Positions 1-7,759 of a DNA stretch of 64,000 nt are shown here, piece by piece. A model generated the notes under the pieces. The model worked only from the letters and a program-made list of their open reading frames with translations, had not been told where the DNA came from and did no database searches. The first letter of the stretch is position 1; every line of letters begins with the position of its first letter. Both the position numbers and the translations under genes were made by a program. Origin of the DNA: Corallococcus caeni (GTDB lineage: Bacteria > Myxococcota > Myxococcia > Myxococcales > Myxococcaceae); NCBI RefSeq assembly GCF_036245865.1, contig NZ_BTTW01000002.1:930001-994000 (forward strand). The letters run 5' to 3'.

Positions 1-1085
1 AGGGCCTCCTCGGCCTTGGCGCGGTTGGCCAGCGCGTTCTCCAGGTCCAGCTTGGAGCGGCGCACCTCTTCCTTCACGCGGGCCTGCGCCAGCGTCTGGG
101 TGACGGTGGCCTCGCGCACGCGGGACGACGCCTCGGAGAGGTTCGCCTCGCGCAGGCCGCCGTCGAACAGCGTCCAGCTGGCGCCGAAGGTGATGGCCCA
201 GGTCTCGTTCTGGCCTGTGAAGCCCGCCGCGTTCGCGATGCGGTAGGCGCCCGTCACGCCCAGCGTGGGCAGGTAGCTCAGGAGCACGCCCGTCTTGTTG
301 ATGCGGCTGAGCTTCAGGCCCACTTCGGAGGCCTGCACGTCCGAGCGCTCCTGCAGCGCCTTGTTCACCAGCTCATCCGGCGACGCCTGCGCGGGCACCG
401 TCGGCTCCGGCGGCGCGGCCAGCTCGAAGTCCGGCTCGCGCTGGATGAGCGTGCCCAGCGCCAGCTTCAGGCCCGCGAGCGCGTTCTTCGCGCGCACCAG
501 GTCCTGCTCCGCGCGCGAGCGGTCCAGCTGGGCGCGAAGCAGCGCCACGCGCGTCACCGTGCCCGCGTCGAACCGGGCCTGGGTGTCCTTCTCCCGCGCC
601 TGGTTCAGCTCCAGGAGCCGCTCCTGCGCGCGCAGGGCTTCCTGCTGCGCCGCGGCGCCGTAGTACGCCTGCGCCACGCCGAAGAGCACCTGCCGGCGCG
701 CCGTCTGCGTGTTGAGCTCCGCCAGCCGCACGGACTTGTAGGAGGCCGCGATGCCCGCCCACAGCTGCGGCGCGATGATGGCCTGCCGCACCTCCGCCTG
801 CGCACCCTTCTGGATGAGCGGCTGGATGGTGATGTCCACCGGGGCGATGGGACCCGCGGGGATGACGGCCGCCACGTTGTTGCGCGTGATGGACGCTCCC
901 ACGGTGATGTTGGGCAGGTAGCCCGCCCAGGCCTTGCGCGTCGCGAGCGACGCCTGCTCGAAGCGCTCCTGGGCGATCTTCAAATCGAGGTTCTGCTGGC
1001 GGGCCGACTCCAACGCCTCATCCAGCGTCAGTACGGGCGCCGCGGCCAGGGTGGCCGACAGGGACAGCGCCAGAAGGGTACTCAT
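1..1085 (-). CDS. TolC-family outer-membrane efflux protein, 3' end outside window
   Basis: About 361 residues are visible from the ATG at 1085; the frame stays open to base 1, so the C-terminus is missing. The N-terminus is a short signal peptide ending near APVLTLDEAL. Two alpha-helical coiled-coil repeats rich in Ala, Gln, Arg and Glu follow, with the family's LFDGG motif in the second repeat. TolC proteins trimerise into the outer-membrane channel of tripartite efflux or type I secretion pumps. A divergent MarR gene begins 202 bp upstream, so an efflux operon running leftward out of the window is likely. Which pump it serves cannot be seen. Confidence 0.9.
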   Translation of the reverse strand, partial: MSTLLALSLSATLAAAPVLTLDEALESARQQNLDLKIAQERFEQASLATRKAWAGYLPNITVGASITRNNVAAVIPAGPIAPVDITIQPLIQKGAQAEVRQAIIAPQLWAGIAASYKSVRLAELNTQTARRQVLFGVAQAYYGAAAQQEALRAQERLLELNQAREKDTQARFDAGTVTRVALLRAQLDRSRAEQDLVRAKNALAGLKLALGTLIQREPDFELAAPPEPTVPAQASPDELVNKALQERSDVQASEVGLKLSRINKTGVLLSYLPTLGVTGAYRIANAAGFTGQNETWAITFGASWTLFDGGLREANLSEASSRVREATVTQTLAQARVKEEVRRSKLDLENALANRAKAEEA

Positions 1086-1219
1086 ACCGCTCGACCTCCT
1101 CACCGACTCGCGGGAGCGCGAGGCGGATCCGTCCAATGGACGACTGCGTTGCGTCCTCTACCCGACCTGAAGGCGGCGTTGAAGTAATCCGCACTGTCGG
1201 ATGTTGGAATATGCGGAAT

Positions 1220-1252
1220 GTAGTAGCGGTCAATGGTTGATGATGTCAATTG
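1220..1252 (-). promoter_or_regulatory. Candidate tolC promoter and MarR operator
   Basis: On the minus strand there is a perfect TTGACA (1249 to 1244), followed 17-18 bases later by a weak -10 (TACTAC/CTACTA, near 1220-1226). The interval also contains the small inverted repeat TCAATGGTTGA (1230-1240) and CAATTG (1247-1252). The stretch is AT-rich compared with its surroundings and lies between the divergent efflux and MarR genes, where MarR regulators usually bind. The assignment is inference from position and sequence. Confidence 0.4.
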
Positions 1253-1287
1253 TTTATGTGCGCACGATGAATTAACGTAAATTCACT

Positions 1288-1776
1288 ATGAACGGTTTCA
1301 ACGACGGTCCCAGCGAGCAGGTGATGCGTCGGCCGGCGTCCCACGGAGGCCCGGCCCAGAGCGAGAGTGGGCTGCCCGAGCAGGCGTGGACGCTCCTCTT
1401 CGAGCTGCTGCACACCCACATGCGCAACTTCCCCGCCCTGGCGGCGGAGTTCGAGCTGTCCCCGGTGCAGGCGCACGTGCTGCGGCAACTGGGCGAGGGG
1501 GCGCTCGCGATGAGCACGCTCGCCAACTACCTGTCGTGTGACGCGTCCAACGTGACGGGGCTGGTGGACCGGCTGGAGGCGCGAGGGCTGGTGGAGCGCA
1601 AGAGCAGCGAGCAGGACCGCCGGGTGAAGATGCTGGTGCTGACGGAGGCGGGCGCGGAGCTGCGCGGCCGGCTGATGGCGCGGCTGACGGCGCCGCCGCC
1701 CCTCATCGCCGCGATGCCGGACGAGGACCTGGCGGCGCTGCGCGACATCATGCGCCGCGCGCTCAAGACGCAGTAG
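1288..1776 (+). CDS. MarR-family transcriptional regulator
   Basis: 162 residues, normal for MarR. A dimerisation helix region lies at about 30-55, a winged helix-turn-helix at about 60-125 (recognition segment around SNVTGLVDRLEARG, wing with the family's DRR at 110-112), and a C-terminal helix closes the dimer. MarR proteins usually repress efflux or stress genes and release DNA on binding a phenolic ligand. It is divergent from a TolC-type channel gene, so it probably controls that efflux operon and itself. The first 25 residues are a poorly conserved extension; the ATG at 1288 was kept because no better start is visible. Confidence 0.9.
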   Translation: MNGFNDGPSEQVMRRPASHGGPAQSESGLPEQAWTLLFELLHTHMRNFPALAAEFELSPVQAHVLRQLGEGALAMSTLANYLSCDASNVTGLVDRLEARGLVERKSSEQDRRVKMLVLTEAGAELRGRLMARLTAPPPLIAAMPDEDLAALRDIMRRALKTQ

Positions 1777-1782
1777 CGCGCT

Positions 1783-1809
1783 CGGGCGCCCCAGTCCCCG
1801 GGGCGCCCG
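1783..1809. terminator. GC-rich hairpin between convergent genes
   Basis: CGGGCGCCCC (1783-1792) pairs perfectly with GGGGCGCCCG (1800-1809) across a 7-base loop. It sits in the 39-bp gap between the marR stop and the tonB stop, so it can serve both directions. No U-run follows. Confidence 0.6.
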
Positions 1810-1815
1810 GACTGC

Positions 1816-2607
1816 TCAGTCCAGCAGGAAGGTGTACGAGTACTTCATCTCCGTGGCCACCGCCTCGCCGCCCTTGATGGCGGGCTTGAAGCGGAAGCGC
1901 CGGATGGCGTCGCGCGCGGCCTCGTTGAGGCCGTAGCCGGGCCCGGAGATGACCTTCACGTTGGTCACCTTGCCCTCCGCGTCGATGGTGATGGACAGCG
2001 TGACGGTGCCTTCGATGCCCGCGCGGCGCGCCTCGTCCGGGTAGGGAATCTTCACCTCGGACGCGACCGAGGGCTCCGAGTCCACCTGGTACACGGGCAC
2101 GTACTTCGGCGCGGAGTAGCCCTTCACGTCCTGGGGGGCCTTCGCGGTGCCGTTGGCCTTGCCGTAGGCGGTGTTGCCCACGGGCGCGGCGAAGGAGCCC
2201 GCGCTGGTGGTGGACGACATGGTCATGCCCACCACCAGCGGCGGCGGCTTGGCGTTGGGCTCCGGCGGCGGCGTGTCGTTGGGCGGCGGCGGGGCCTCCG
2301 TCGGGGGCGGGGGCTTGGGCGCCTCCGCGACCTTGATGGGCGGCGGCTTCACCGGCTTCACCTTCGGCGGCGGGGGAGGCTTGGGCTCCTCCTTCTTCTC
2401 CTCCGGAGGCGGCGGGGGCGGCGGCTTCTGCACCTCCACCATGACCATCTCCACGGGCTTCTGGGCAGGCGTGAGCTTGCGGCCCTCCATGGTGGAGAGG
2501 TACCCGAAGGCCAGCCCGTGCAGCGCGAGCGACACGAGGAGGAACACGAGCAGGAACCGCGTGGAGCGGTCGCGCTGGGGGATGGGGTCGAGGACCGCCT
2601 GGCTCAT
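1816..2607 (-). CDS. tonB: TonB-like energy transducer
   Basis: 263 residues. One N-terminal membrane anchor lies at about 17-37, followed by a periplasm-spanning Pro/Lys/Glu-rich segment at about 55-125 with runs of PPPPPP and KPPPPPK. A C-terminal TonB domain fills about 185-263 (YPDEARRAGIEGTV, then RFKPA). TonB carries proton-motive energy from ExbB/ExbD to outer-membrane receptors. It is the last gene of exbB-exbD-tonB, 17 bp after exbD. No TonB-dependent receptor is in the window, so the substrate is unknown; in myxobacteria such sets also serve other machines. Confidence 0.92.
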   Translation of the reverse strand: MSQAVLDPIPQRDRSTRFLLVFLLVSLALHGLAFGYLSTMEGRKLTPAQKPVEMVMVEVQKPPPPPPPEEKKEEPKPPPPPKVKPVKPPPIKVAEAPKPPPPTEAPPPPNDTPPPEPNAKPPPLVVGMTMSSTTSAGSFAAPVGNTAYGKANGTAKAPQDVKGYSAPKYVPVYQVDSEPSVASEVKIPYPDEARRAGIEGTVTLSITIDAEGKVTNVKVISGPGYGLNEAARDAIRRFRFKPAIKGGEAVATEMKYSYTFLLD

Positions 2608-2624
2608 CTTCGCGAAGCCTCGGG

Positions 2625-3062
2625 TCAGGGCGTGGCGGGCGCGGCCCGGGCGGGGGTCGCGTCCTTCTCGATGTTGAGGGCGAACTTCGCGATGCCCTGG
2701 CCCTTCACCACGTCGATGAGGCGCATCACGCGGCCGTAGGCGAGCGTCTGGTCCGCGCTGATGATGGCGCGCGTGTCCTTGTCCTTGGCCACGGCCTCCG
2801 TCACGCGGCGGGACAGGTCGGCTTCCGTCACCTCCGCGCCGTCGAAGTAGAGCTTGCCTTCCTTGTCCAGGACGACGTTCACCAGGCCCTGCACCGTCTC
2901 ACCGCCGTTGGCGGCGCGGGGCAGGTCCACCTCCACCGTCTCGCGGACGATGAAGTTCGCGGTGACCATGAAGATGATGAGCAGCACCAGCACCACGTCC
3001 ACCAGCGGGGTGACGTTGATGCCGCTGATTTCCTCGTCGCTGTCGTTCGCGCCGCCGGCCAT
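2625..3062 (-). CDS. exbD: ExbD/TolR-family proton channel subunit
   Basis: 145 residues. A short cytoplasmic N-terminus leads to a single membrane helix at about 20-40 with the family's essential Asp at position 22 (NVTPLVDVVLVLLIIF), then a periplasmic domain. ExbD works with ExbB to convert proton flow into movement of TonB. It starts 3 bp after the exbB stop, indicating translational coupling. The C-terminal tail after residue 130 is Ala/Pro-rich. ExbD rather than TolR is inferred from the adjacent tonB. Confidence 0.93.
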   Translation of the reverse strand: MAGGANDSDEEISGINVTPLVDVVLVLLIIFMVTANFIVRETVEVDLPRAANGGETVQGLVNVVLDKEGKLYFDGAEVTEADLSRRVTEAVAKDKDTRAIISADQTLAYGRVMRLIDVVKGQGIAKFALNIEKDATPARAAPATP

Positions 3063-3065
3063 GGG

Positions 3066-3758
3066 CTAGTTGCCTCCCGCGGCGCCCGGCTTGCGCGCCT
3101 TCATGGCGCCCACGAGCGCGTGGCCCAGGGCGGTGGTGCGGCTGGTGAGCGTCTTCAACTGGCGGTTGAAGATGTTGAAGGCGACGACGGCGGGGATGGC
3201 GACGGCGAGGCCCACGGCCGTGGCGACGAGCGCCTCGGAGATGCCGGCCATCACCGTCTGCTGCATGGCGCCGCCCTTGGCGTTCATGGCGCCCAGGTCG
3301 TTGAAGGCCTTGATGATGCCGAGCACCGTGCCGAACAGGCCGATGAACGGGGCGTTGTTGCCCAGCGTGCCCAGGATGGACAGGCCGCGCTCGTACTGGG
3401 GGCGCTCGCGGGCGACGGTGGATGCGATGACCTGCTCCACGGTGTCCGGGCCCTGCTGCGCGGAGGCCAGGGCCTCGCGGATGACGGAGGCCTCCATGCC
3501 CTTCTGGTTCTTCACCTCGCCGGCGACGGCGTCGAACTCGCCGCGCGCCAGGCGCACCGCCAGCGCCTCCGAGTTGGGCAGCCGGTGGCGCGAGAAGTAG
3601 ACGGCGCGCTCCAGCATCACCGCGATGGAGACGATGGAGAGCGTGACGAGCAGCCAGAGCACCCACTCGGCGCTGCCCAGCGTCACCCCGAGCAGTTTGC
3701 TGCTCAACCAGCCGAGTTCGGGTTGGGCCGCCTGGGCCAGGAGGAAGAAGGACGTCAT
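3066..3758 (-). CDS. exbB: ExbB/TolQ/MotA-family proton channel subunit
   Basis: 230 residues with three membrane helices: about 30-52, 120-145 (APFIGLFGTVLGIIKAF, the family hallmark) and 165-192 (GLAVAIPAVVAFN). ExbB forms the pentameric ring around ExbD in the inner membrane. It is first in the exbB-exbD-tonB operon; the 216 bp upstream, before the aldo/keto reductase stop, must hold the promoter. I saw no convincing Fur box there. Confidence 0.93.
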   Translation of the reverse strand: MTSFFLLAQAAQPELGWLSSKLLGVTLGSAEWVLWLLVTLSIVSIAVMLERAVYFSRHRLPNSEALAVRLARGEFDAVAGEVKNQKGMEASVIREALASAQQGPDTVEQVIASTVARERPQYERGLSILGTLGNNAPFIGLFGTVLGIIKAFNDLGAMNAKGGAMQQTVMAGISEALVATAVGLAVAIPAVVAFNIFNRQLKTLTSRTTALGHALVGAMKARKPGAAGGN

Positions 3759-3936
3759 GTGGGAAATGCCCGGTTCAAGAGTGGGACCGCGTCAACGCGC
3801 GGGGCAGTCTCTTGTTCCCCCCGACTCAAAAGTCAAATGGATCGGACGTCCGTTCACCCGGGTGTCACGCGCTGGTGGACGGGCGTGGCGGCCAGAGGGC
3901 GCGGATGTCGGATGGCGGGCACCGCGTGAGCCAGCA

Positions 3937-3960
3937 GGGCAGGCGCTGGAGCGCCTGCCC
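3937..3960 (-). terminator. Hairpin after aldo/keto reductase gene
   Basis: GGGCAGGCGC (3937-3946) and GCGCCTGCCC (3951-3960) form a perfect 10-bp stem with a 4-base loop. It lies just past the stop of the minus-strand reductase and before exbB, so it probably separates the two transcription units. There is no clear U-tract. Confidence 0.55.
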
Positions 3961-3974
3961 CGTGTCGCGGATTC

Positions 3975-4970
3975 TCAGGGCCTGCGAGTCGGGCTGGTGG
4001 TCTGCGCGGGGTCGCGCTCCACGACGGGGCCGAGGATGGCGTCGATGCGGCGCAGCAGCTCCGCGTCGAGCTTCACGCCGGTGGCCTTCACGTTGTCGAG
4101 CACCTGCTCCGGCTTGGAGGCGCCGATGATGGCGGAGGCGACGCTCTTGTTCTGGAGCACCCACGCGACGGACAGCTGCGCGAGCGACAGGCCGACCTCC
4201 TGGGCCAGCGGCTTGAGCTGCTGGACGCGGGTGAGCACGTCGTCGCTCATCAGGCGGCTCATGAACTGAGCCCCCTGCTGCGTGGTGGCGCGGGTGTTGG
4301 CGGGCGGCGGCTGGCCGGGGAGGTACTTGCCGGTGAGCACGCCCTGGGCGAGCGGGGACCAGACAATCTGGCCCAGGCCTTCGGCGTCGGAGGTGGGGAT
4401 GACCTTGGACTCGATGACCCGCCAGAGCATGGAGTACTGGGGCTGGTTGGAGATGAAGGGCACGCGCAGCTCGCGGGCGAGCTTCGCGCCGGCGGCAATC
4501 TGCTCGGCGGTCCATTCAGAGACGCCGATGTAGAGGGCCTTGCCCTGGCGGACGATGTCCGCGAACGCGAGCATGGTCTCCTCCAGGGGCGTCTCCGCGT
4601 CGAAGCGGTGGGCCTGGTAGAGGTCCACGTAGTCCGTCTGGAGGCGGCGCAGGGAGCCGTGGATGGACTCGATGATGTGCTTGCGCGACAGGCCGCGGTC
4701 GTTCTGGCCGGGGCCGGTGGGCCAGTAGACCTTGGTGAACAGCTCGTAGCCTTCGCGGCGCTGGCCCTTGAGGGCGCGGCCGAGCACGGCTTCGGCCTTG
4801 GTGCCGGCGTACACGTCGGCGGTGTCGAAGGTGGTGATGCCCGTGTCGAGCGCCGCCTTCACGCAAGCGATGGCGGCGTCCTCCTCCACCTGGGAGCCAT
4901 GCGTGAGCCAGTTGCCGAAAGAAATCTCGCTGACCTTCAGACCGCTGCGGCCAAGGAATCGGAAGTTCAT
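3975..4970 (-). CDS. Aldo/keto reductase
   Basis: 331 residues from the ATG at 4970 (MNFRFLGRSGLKVSE, the normal family N-terminus). A longer frame reaches 5126, but its extra 52 residues match no family start and overlap the divergent gene. The catalytic tetrad is visible as Asp49, Tyr54, Lys80 and His121 (TTFDTADVYAG, ELFTKVYW, DLYQAHRFD). The family folds as an (alpha/beta)8 barrel and reduces carbonyls with NADPH. The sequence style is that of the potassium-channel beta-subunit/YghZ-like subgroup. The substrate is unknown and no pathway genes are adjacent. Confidence 0.92.
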   Translation of the reverse strand: MNFRFLGRSGLKVSEISFGNWLTHGSQVEEDAAIACVKAALDTGITTFDTADVYAGTKAEAVLGRALKGQRREGYELFTKVYWPTGPGQNDRGLSRKHIIESIHGSLRRLQTDYVDLYQAHRFDAETPLEETMLAFADIVRQGKALYIGVSEWTAEQIAAGAKLARELRVPFISNQPQYSMLWRVIESKVIPTSDAEGLGQIVWSPLAQGVLTGKYLPGQPPPANTRATTQQGAQFMSRLMSDDVLTRVQQLKPLAQEVGLSLAQLSVAWVLQNKSVASAIIGASKPEQVLDNVKATGVKLDAELLRRIDAILGPVVERDPAQTTSPTRRP

Positions 4971-5128
4971 AGGGGGCGGCAGAGTAATCGCCGCTTGCTG
5001 GGGTCGCTCGGGGATTCGCGGTTTCTCGACGGCTGGCGTCGGACGGACGACCGTCCACGGTGGGATTCGACCGTTCCCGGGCGTCGCTTGTGAACGGTGG
5101 GCCGGGTGTCCGACACTGGCTTCCACGC

Positions 5129-6742
5129 ATGGCCGCCAGTGACGAACGCCGCTTCCAGTCCCTCGTGCTCGCGCCCATCCGGCGCGTGCAGCGGCGGCTC
5201 AACGCGGTCGCCTGGACCGGGGCGGGCATCGCTCCTGTCTGGGCCATCGCCACCGCTTGCGTGCTGTGCCGGCTGCTGCTGCGCGACCTGGCCGTCTGGG
5301 CCGTGCCTCCGCTTGTTGTCGCGGGCGTTGCGTGGTGGTTCGTTCGCGCCCGCTCGCGCGGCGTGTCGCTGGAGTACGCGGCGGTGCTCGCGGACCGCTC
5401 CGCCAACGCTGGCGGCCTGCTGCTCACGCGCCTGGAGCGCCCCGTCGGCGAGTGGGAGCTGAGCCTCAACCAGTTCGCCCGGCAGGTGAAGCCCCCGGAG
5501 GTCCCCTGGCGCCGGCCTGTGGGCGCGTTCCTGGGCGCGCTGGTGTTCCTCGCCGTGGGGTTCCTCGTTCCGCTTCCGGCGCTGCGCGCGTCGAACATCA
5601 ACGCCGCCGCCGCGACCCAGGTCGCCGCCGTGCAGGCGCAAGCCGAGGCACTGGCCCGCGAGGAGCCCCTGGGTCCCGATGTCGATGAGGAGCTGCGACG
5701 GCTGTCCGAGGAAGTCGCCCAGGGACGCTTCGACTCCGCGGACTGGGAGGCCGCCGATGCCCTGGAGCAGCGGCTCGCCGAGCGCGCCTCCGACGCCGCC
5801 GCCGAGCTCAACCGCGCTTCCGAGGCCGCTGCTGAATTGGAGGATGCACTTGCCGCCGCTGGCGGTGCGGAAGCTGCCACTCGTGAGCGCGAGTCGCTGG
5901 AGCAGGCCTTGATGGCGCTCGATGCTCGCGCCGGCGGGAGCGAAGAGGACTCCGCCGACGGGGAGCAGGAAGGTCCCGCGTCCGAGCGGAACTCTCAGGG
6001 CCAGGGCGCAGGTGAACAGGACGGTGAACAGCAGGGCGGCGACAAACAGGGCTCGCAGGGGCAAGGCGCGGACGGACAGAACGGTGGCGACAAGCAGGGC
6101 TCCGGCGCTCAGTCCCGCGAGGCCCAGGCCCGTGCTTCCGCTCGCGCCCAGGCCTCCGGTTCTCCTGATCAGATCGCCGACCTGCGCCGCACGCTGGAGC
6201 GGCGGCAGCAGTCCCTGGCGCAGCGCTTCGGAGAGGAAAACGCCTCGCGAGGGAACCGCGGTGCCCAGGCCCGGCGTCCCACCCGGCGTCAGCAGTCGTC
6301 CGGGCAGGGGCAGGGACAGAAGGGCCAGCGGGGACAAGGCCAGGGCGGACAGGGCGAGGGCGAGGGCGAGGGCGAGGCGGGCGACGGCGAGGGCCAGCAG
6401 GGCGGCCAGCACGCGAGCCGGGGCACGCGGCAGGGCGACGGCGCGGGTGTGGGCCGGGGCGGGGACAGTCAGCCGCTCGTCTTCGGCGGCGAGGCGGAGA
6501 TGGATCCGGAGCGGCTCGCCTTCCAGCCGCTGCCGGAGGGCCATGGCGGCGAGGCGGAGGAACTTTGGGGCCTTCGCGCCGCGGATCCGCGGGCCCGTAC
6601 GGGGCAGGCGGGGCCGGTGGGCGCGAAGGGCACGGGCGCGAAGGGCACGGGCGCGAAGGGCGATGCGACGGCGGGACCGACCTCCGGTCCGCTGCTGCCT
6701 CGCAACCGCGACCTGGTGAAGCGGTACTTCGGTGGTCCGTAG
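5129..6742 (+). CDS. Membrane protein with coiled coil and Gly/Gln-rich tail (DUF4175-like), first gene of the MoxR/VWA operon
   Basis: 537 residues from the ATG at 5129; the longer frame from 5060 adds an unlikely leader. Membrane helices lie at about 25-80 and 125-148. An Ala/Glu-rich coiled coil runs about 155-260, then a very low-complexity segment (Gly, Gln, Glu, Asp; repeats such as GQGQGQ and GEGEGE) at about 265-450, and a short C-terminus. The layout resembles large Gly/Gln-rich DUF4175 membrane proteins that accompany MoxR ATPases. It starts the operon that continues with moxR 18 bp later. The exact function is unknown; a structural role alongside the MoxR chaperone is inference. 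Confidence 0.75.
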   Translation: MAASDERRFQSLVLAPIRRVQRRLNAVAWTGAGIAPVWAIATACVLCRLLLRDLAVWAVPPLVVAGVAWWFVRARSRGVSLEYAAVLADRSANAGGLLLTRLERPVGEWELSLNQFARQVKPPEVPWRRPVGAFLGALVFLAVGFLVPLPALRASNINAAAATQVAAVQAQAEALAREEPLGPDVDEELRRLSEEVAQGRFDSADWEAADALEQRLAERASDAAAELNRASEAAAELEDALAAAGGAEAATRERESLEQALMALDARAGGSEEDSADGEQEGPASERNSQGQGAGEQDGEQQGGDKQGSQGQGADGQNGGDKQGSGAQSREAQARASARAQASGSPDQIADLRRTLERRQQSLAQRFGEENASRGNRGAQARRPTRRQQSSGQGQGQKGQRGQGQGGQGEGEGEGEAGDGEGQQGGQHASRGTRQGDGAGVGRGGDSQPLVFGGEAEMDPERLAFQPLPEGHGGEAEELWGLRAADPRARTGQAGPVGAKGTGAKGTGAKGDATAGPTSGPLLPRNRDLVKRYFGGP

Positions 6743-6760
6743 TCCAGAAGGGGGAACGAC

Positions 6761-7759
6761 GTGGCAGCGGAGCTTTTGAGTCCCGCCGAAGCACAGGGCG
6801 CGGCGGACGTGGCCTCCCGGCTCAAGGCCGGGCTCAACCAGGTGATGCTCGACCAGGAGTCGGTCGTCGAGCAGGTCGTGACGGCGGTGCTCGCCCGGGG
6901 CCACGTGCTCCTGGAGGGCCTGCCCGGCCTGGGCAAGACGGAGCTGTGCAAGGCCCTGGCGCGGCTGCTGGCGCTGCCCTTCCGTCGCATCCAGTTCACC
7001 CCCGACCTGCTGCCCGGCGACATCACCGGCACCTACGTCCTGGAGGGCGAGGCCCGCCGCGACTTCGTCTTCCGCGAGGGGCCCCTCTTCGCGAGCCTCG
7101 TCCTCGCGGATGAGATCAACCGCTCCAGCCCGAAGACGCAGTCCGCGCTGCTGGAGGCGATGCAGGAGCGCTCGGTGACGGTGCTGGGCCAGACGCGGCC
7201 CTTGCCCGACCCCTTCTTCGTGCTCGCCACGCAGAACCCCATCGAACTGGAAGGCACGTACCCGCTGCCCGAGGCGCAGCTGGACCGCTTCCTCTTCCGC
7301 ATCCTCGTGCCGCCCGTGGGGGCGAAGACGCTGCGCACCCTGCTGACCACGCGCGTGCGCGGCGCTCCTCCCGCGCTGGAGCCGGTGCTGGACGCGCAAG
7401 GGCTGTCGCGCCTGTTCGCCGCCGTGGACCGCGTGCACCTGCCCGGCCCGGTGGCGGACTTCATCGGCCGGCTGGTGGAAGCGTCCGACCCGCGCCAGGC
7501 CTCCGCTCCCGAACCCGTGCGCCGCTTCGTGCGCTTCGGCGCGAGCCCTCGCGCGGCGCTCGCCCTGGCCGCCGCGGGCCGTGCGCGCGCGCTGCTGGAG
7601 GGCCGGCCCAACGTGGGCTTCGACGACGTGGTGGCCGCCGCGCCCGCCGCCCTCAACCACCGGCTGGTGCTGGCCTACGAGGCGTCGCTGGAGAAGGTGT
7701 CCGCGCCGGACGTGGTGCGCGAGCTGCTCAAGGCCACTCCCGAGGTGCCCCGTGGCTAG
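6761..7759 (+). CDS. MoxR-family AAA+ ATPase
   Basis: 332 residues, GTG start. Walker A is GLPGLGKT at 53-60, Walker B LVLADEIN at 113-120, and sensor 1 ATQNP at 156-160, followed by the MoxR-typical EGTYPLPEAQLDRF. A C-terminal lid domain follows. MoxR ATPases act as chaperones that help VWA proteins fold or insert metal. The DUF58 and two VWA genes in the same operon are its expected clients. The stop overlaps the start of the next gene by 8 bp. Confidence 0.95.
   Translation: MAAELLSPAEAQGAADVASRLKAGLNQVMLDQESVVEQVVTAVLARGHVLLEGLPGLGKTELCKALARLLALPFRRIQFTPDLLPGDITGTYVLEGEARRDFVFREGPLFASLVLADEINRSSPKTQSALLEAMQERSVTVLGQTRPLPDPFFVLATQNPIELEGTYPLPEAQLDRFLFRILVPPVGAKTLRTLLTTRVRGAPPALEPVLDAQGLSRLFAAVDRVHLPGPVADFIGRLVEASDPRQASAPEPVRRFVRFGASPRAALALAAAGRARALLEGRPNVGFDDVVAAAPAALNHRLVLAYEASLEKVSAPDVVRELLKATPEVPRG

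Noticed and set aside
3759-3974. Fur box upstream of exbB
   Set aside because: No GATAATGATAATCATTATC-like sequence could be found in the 216-bp gap.
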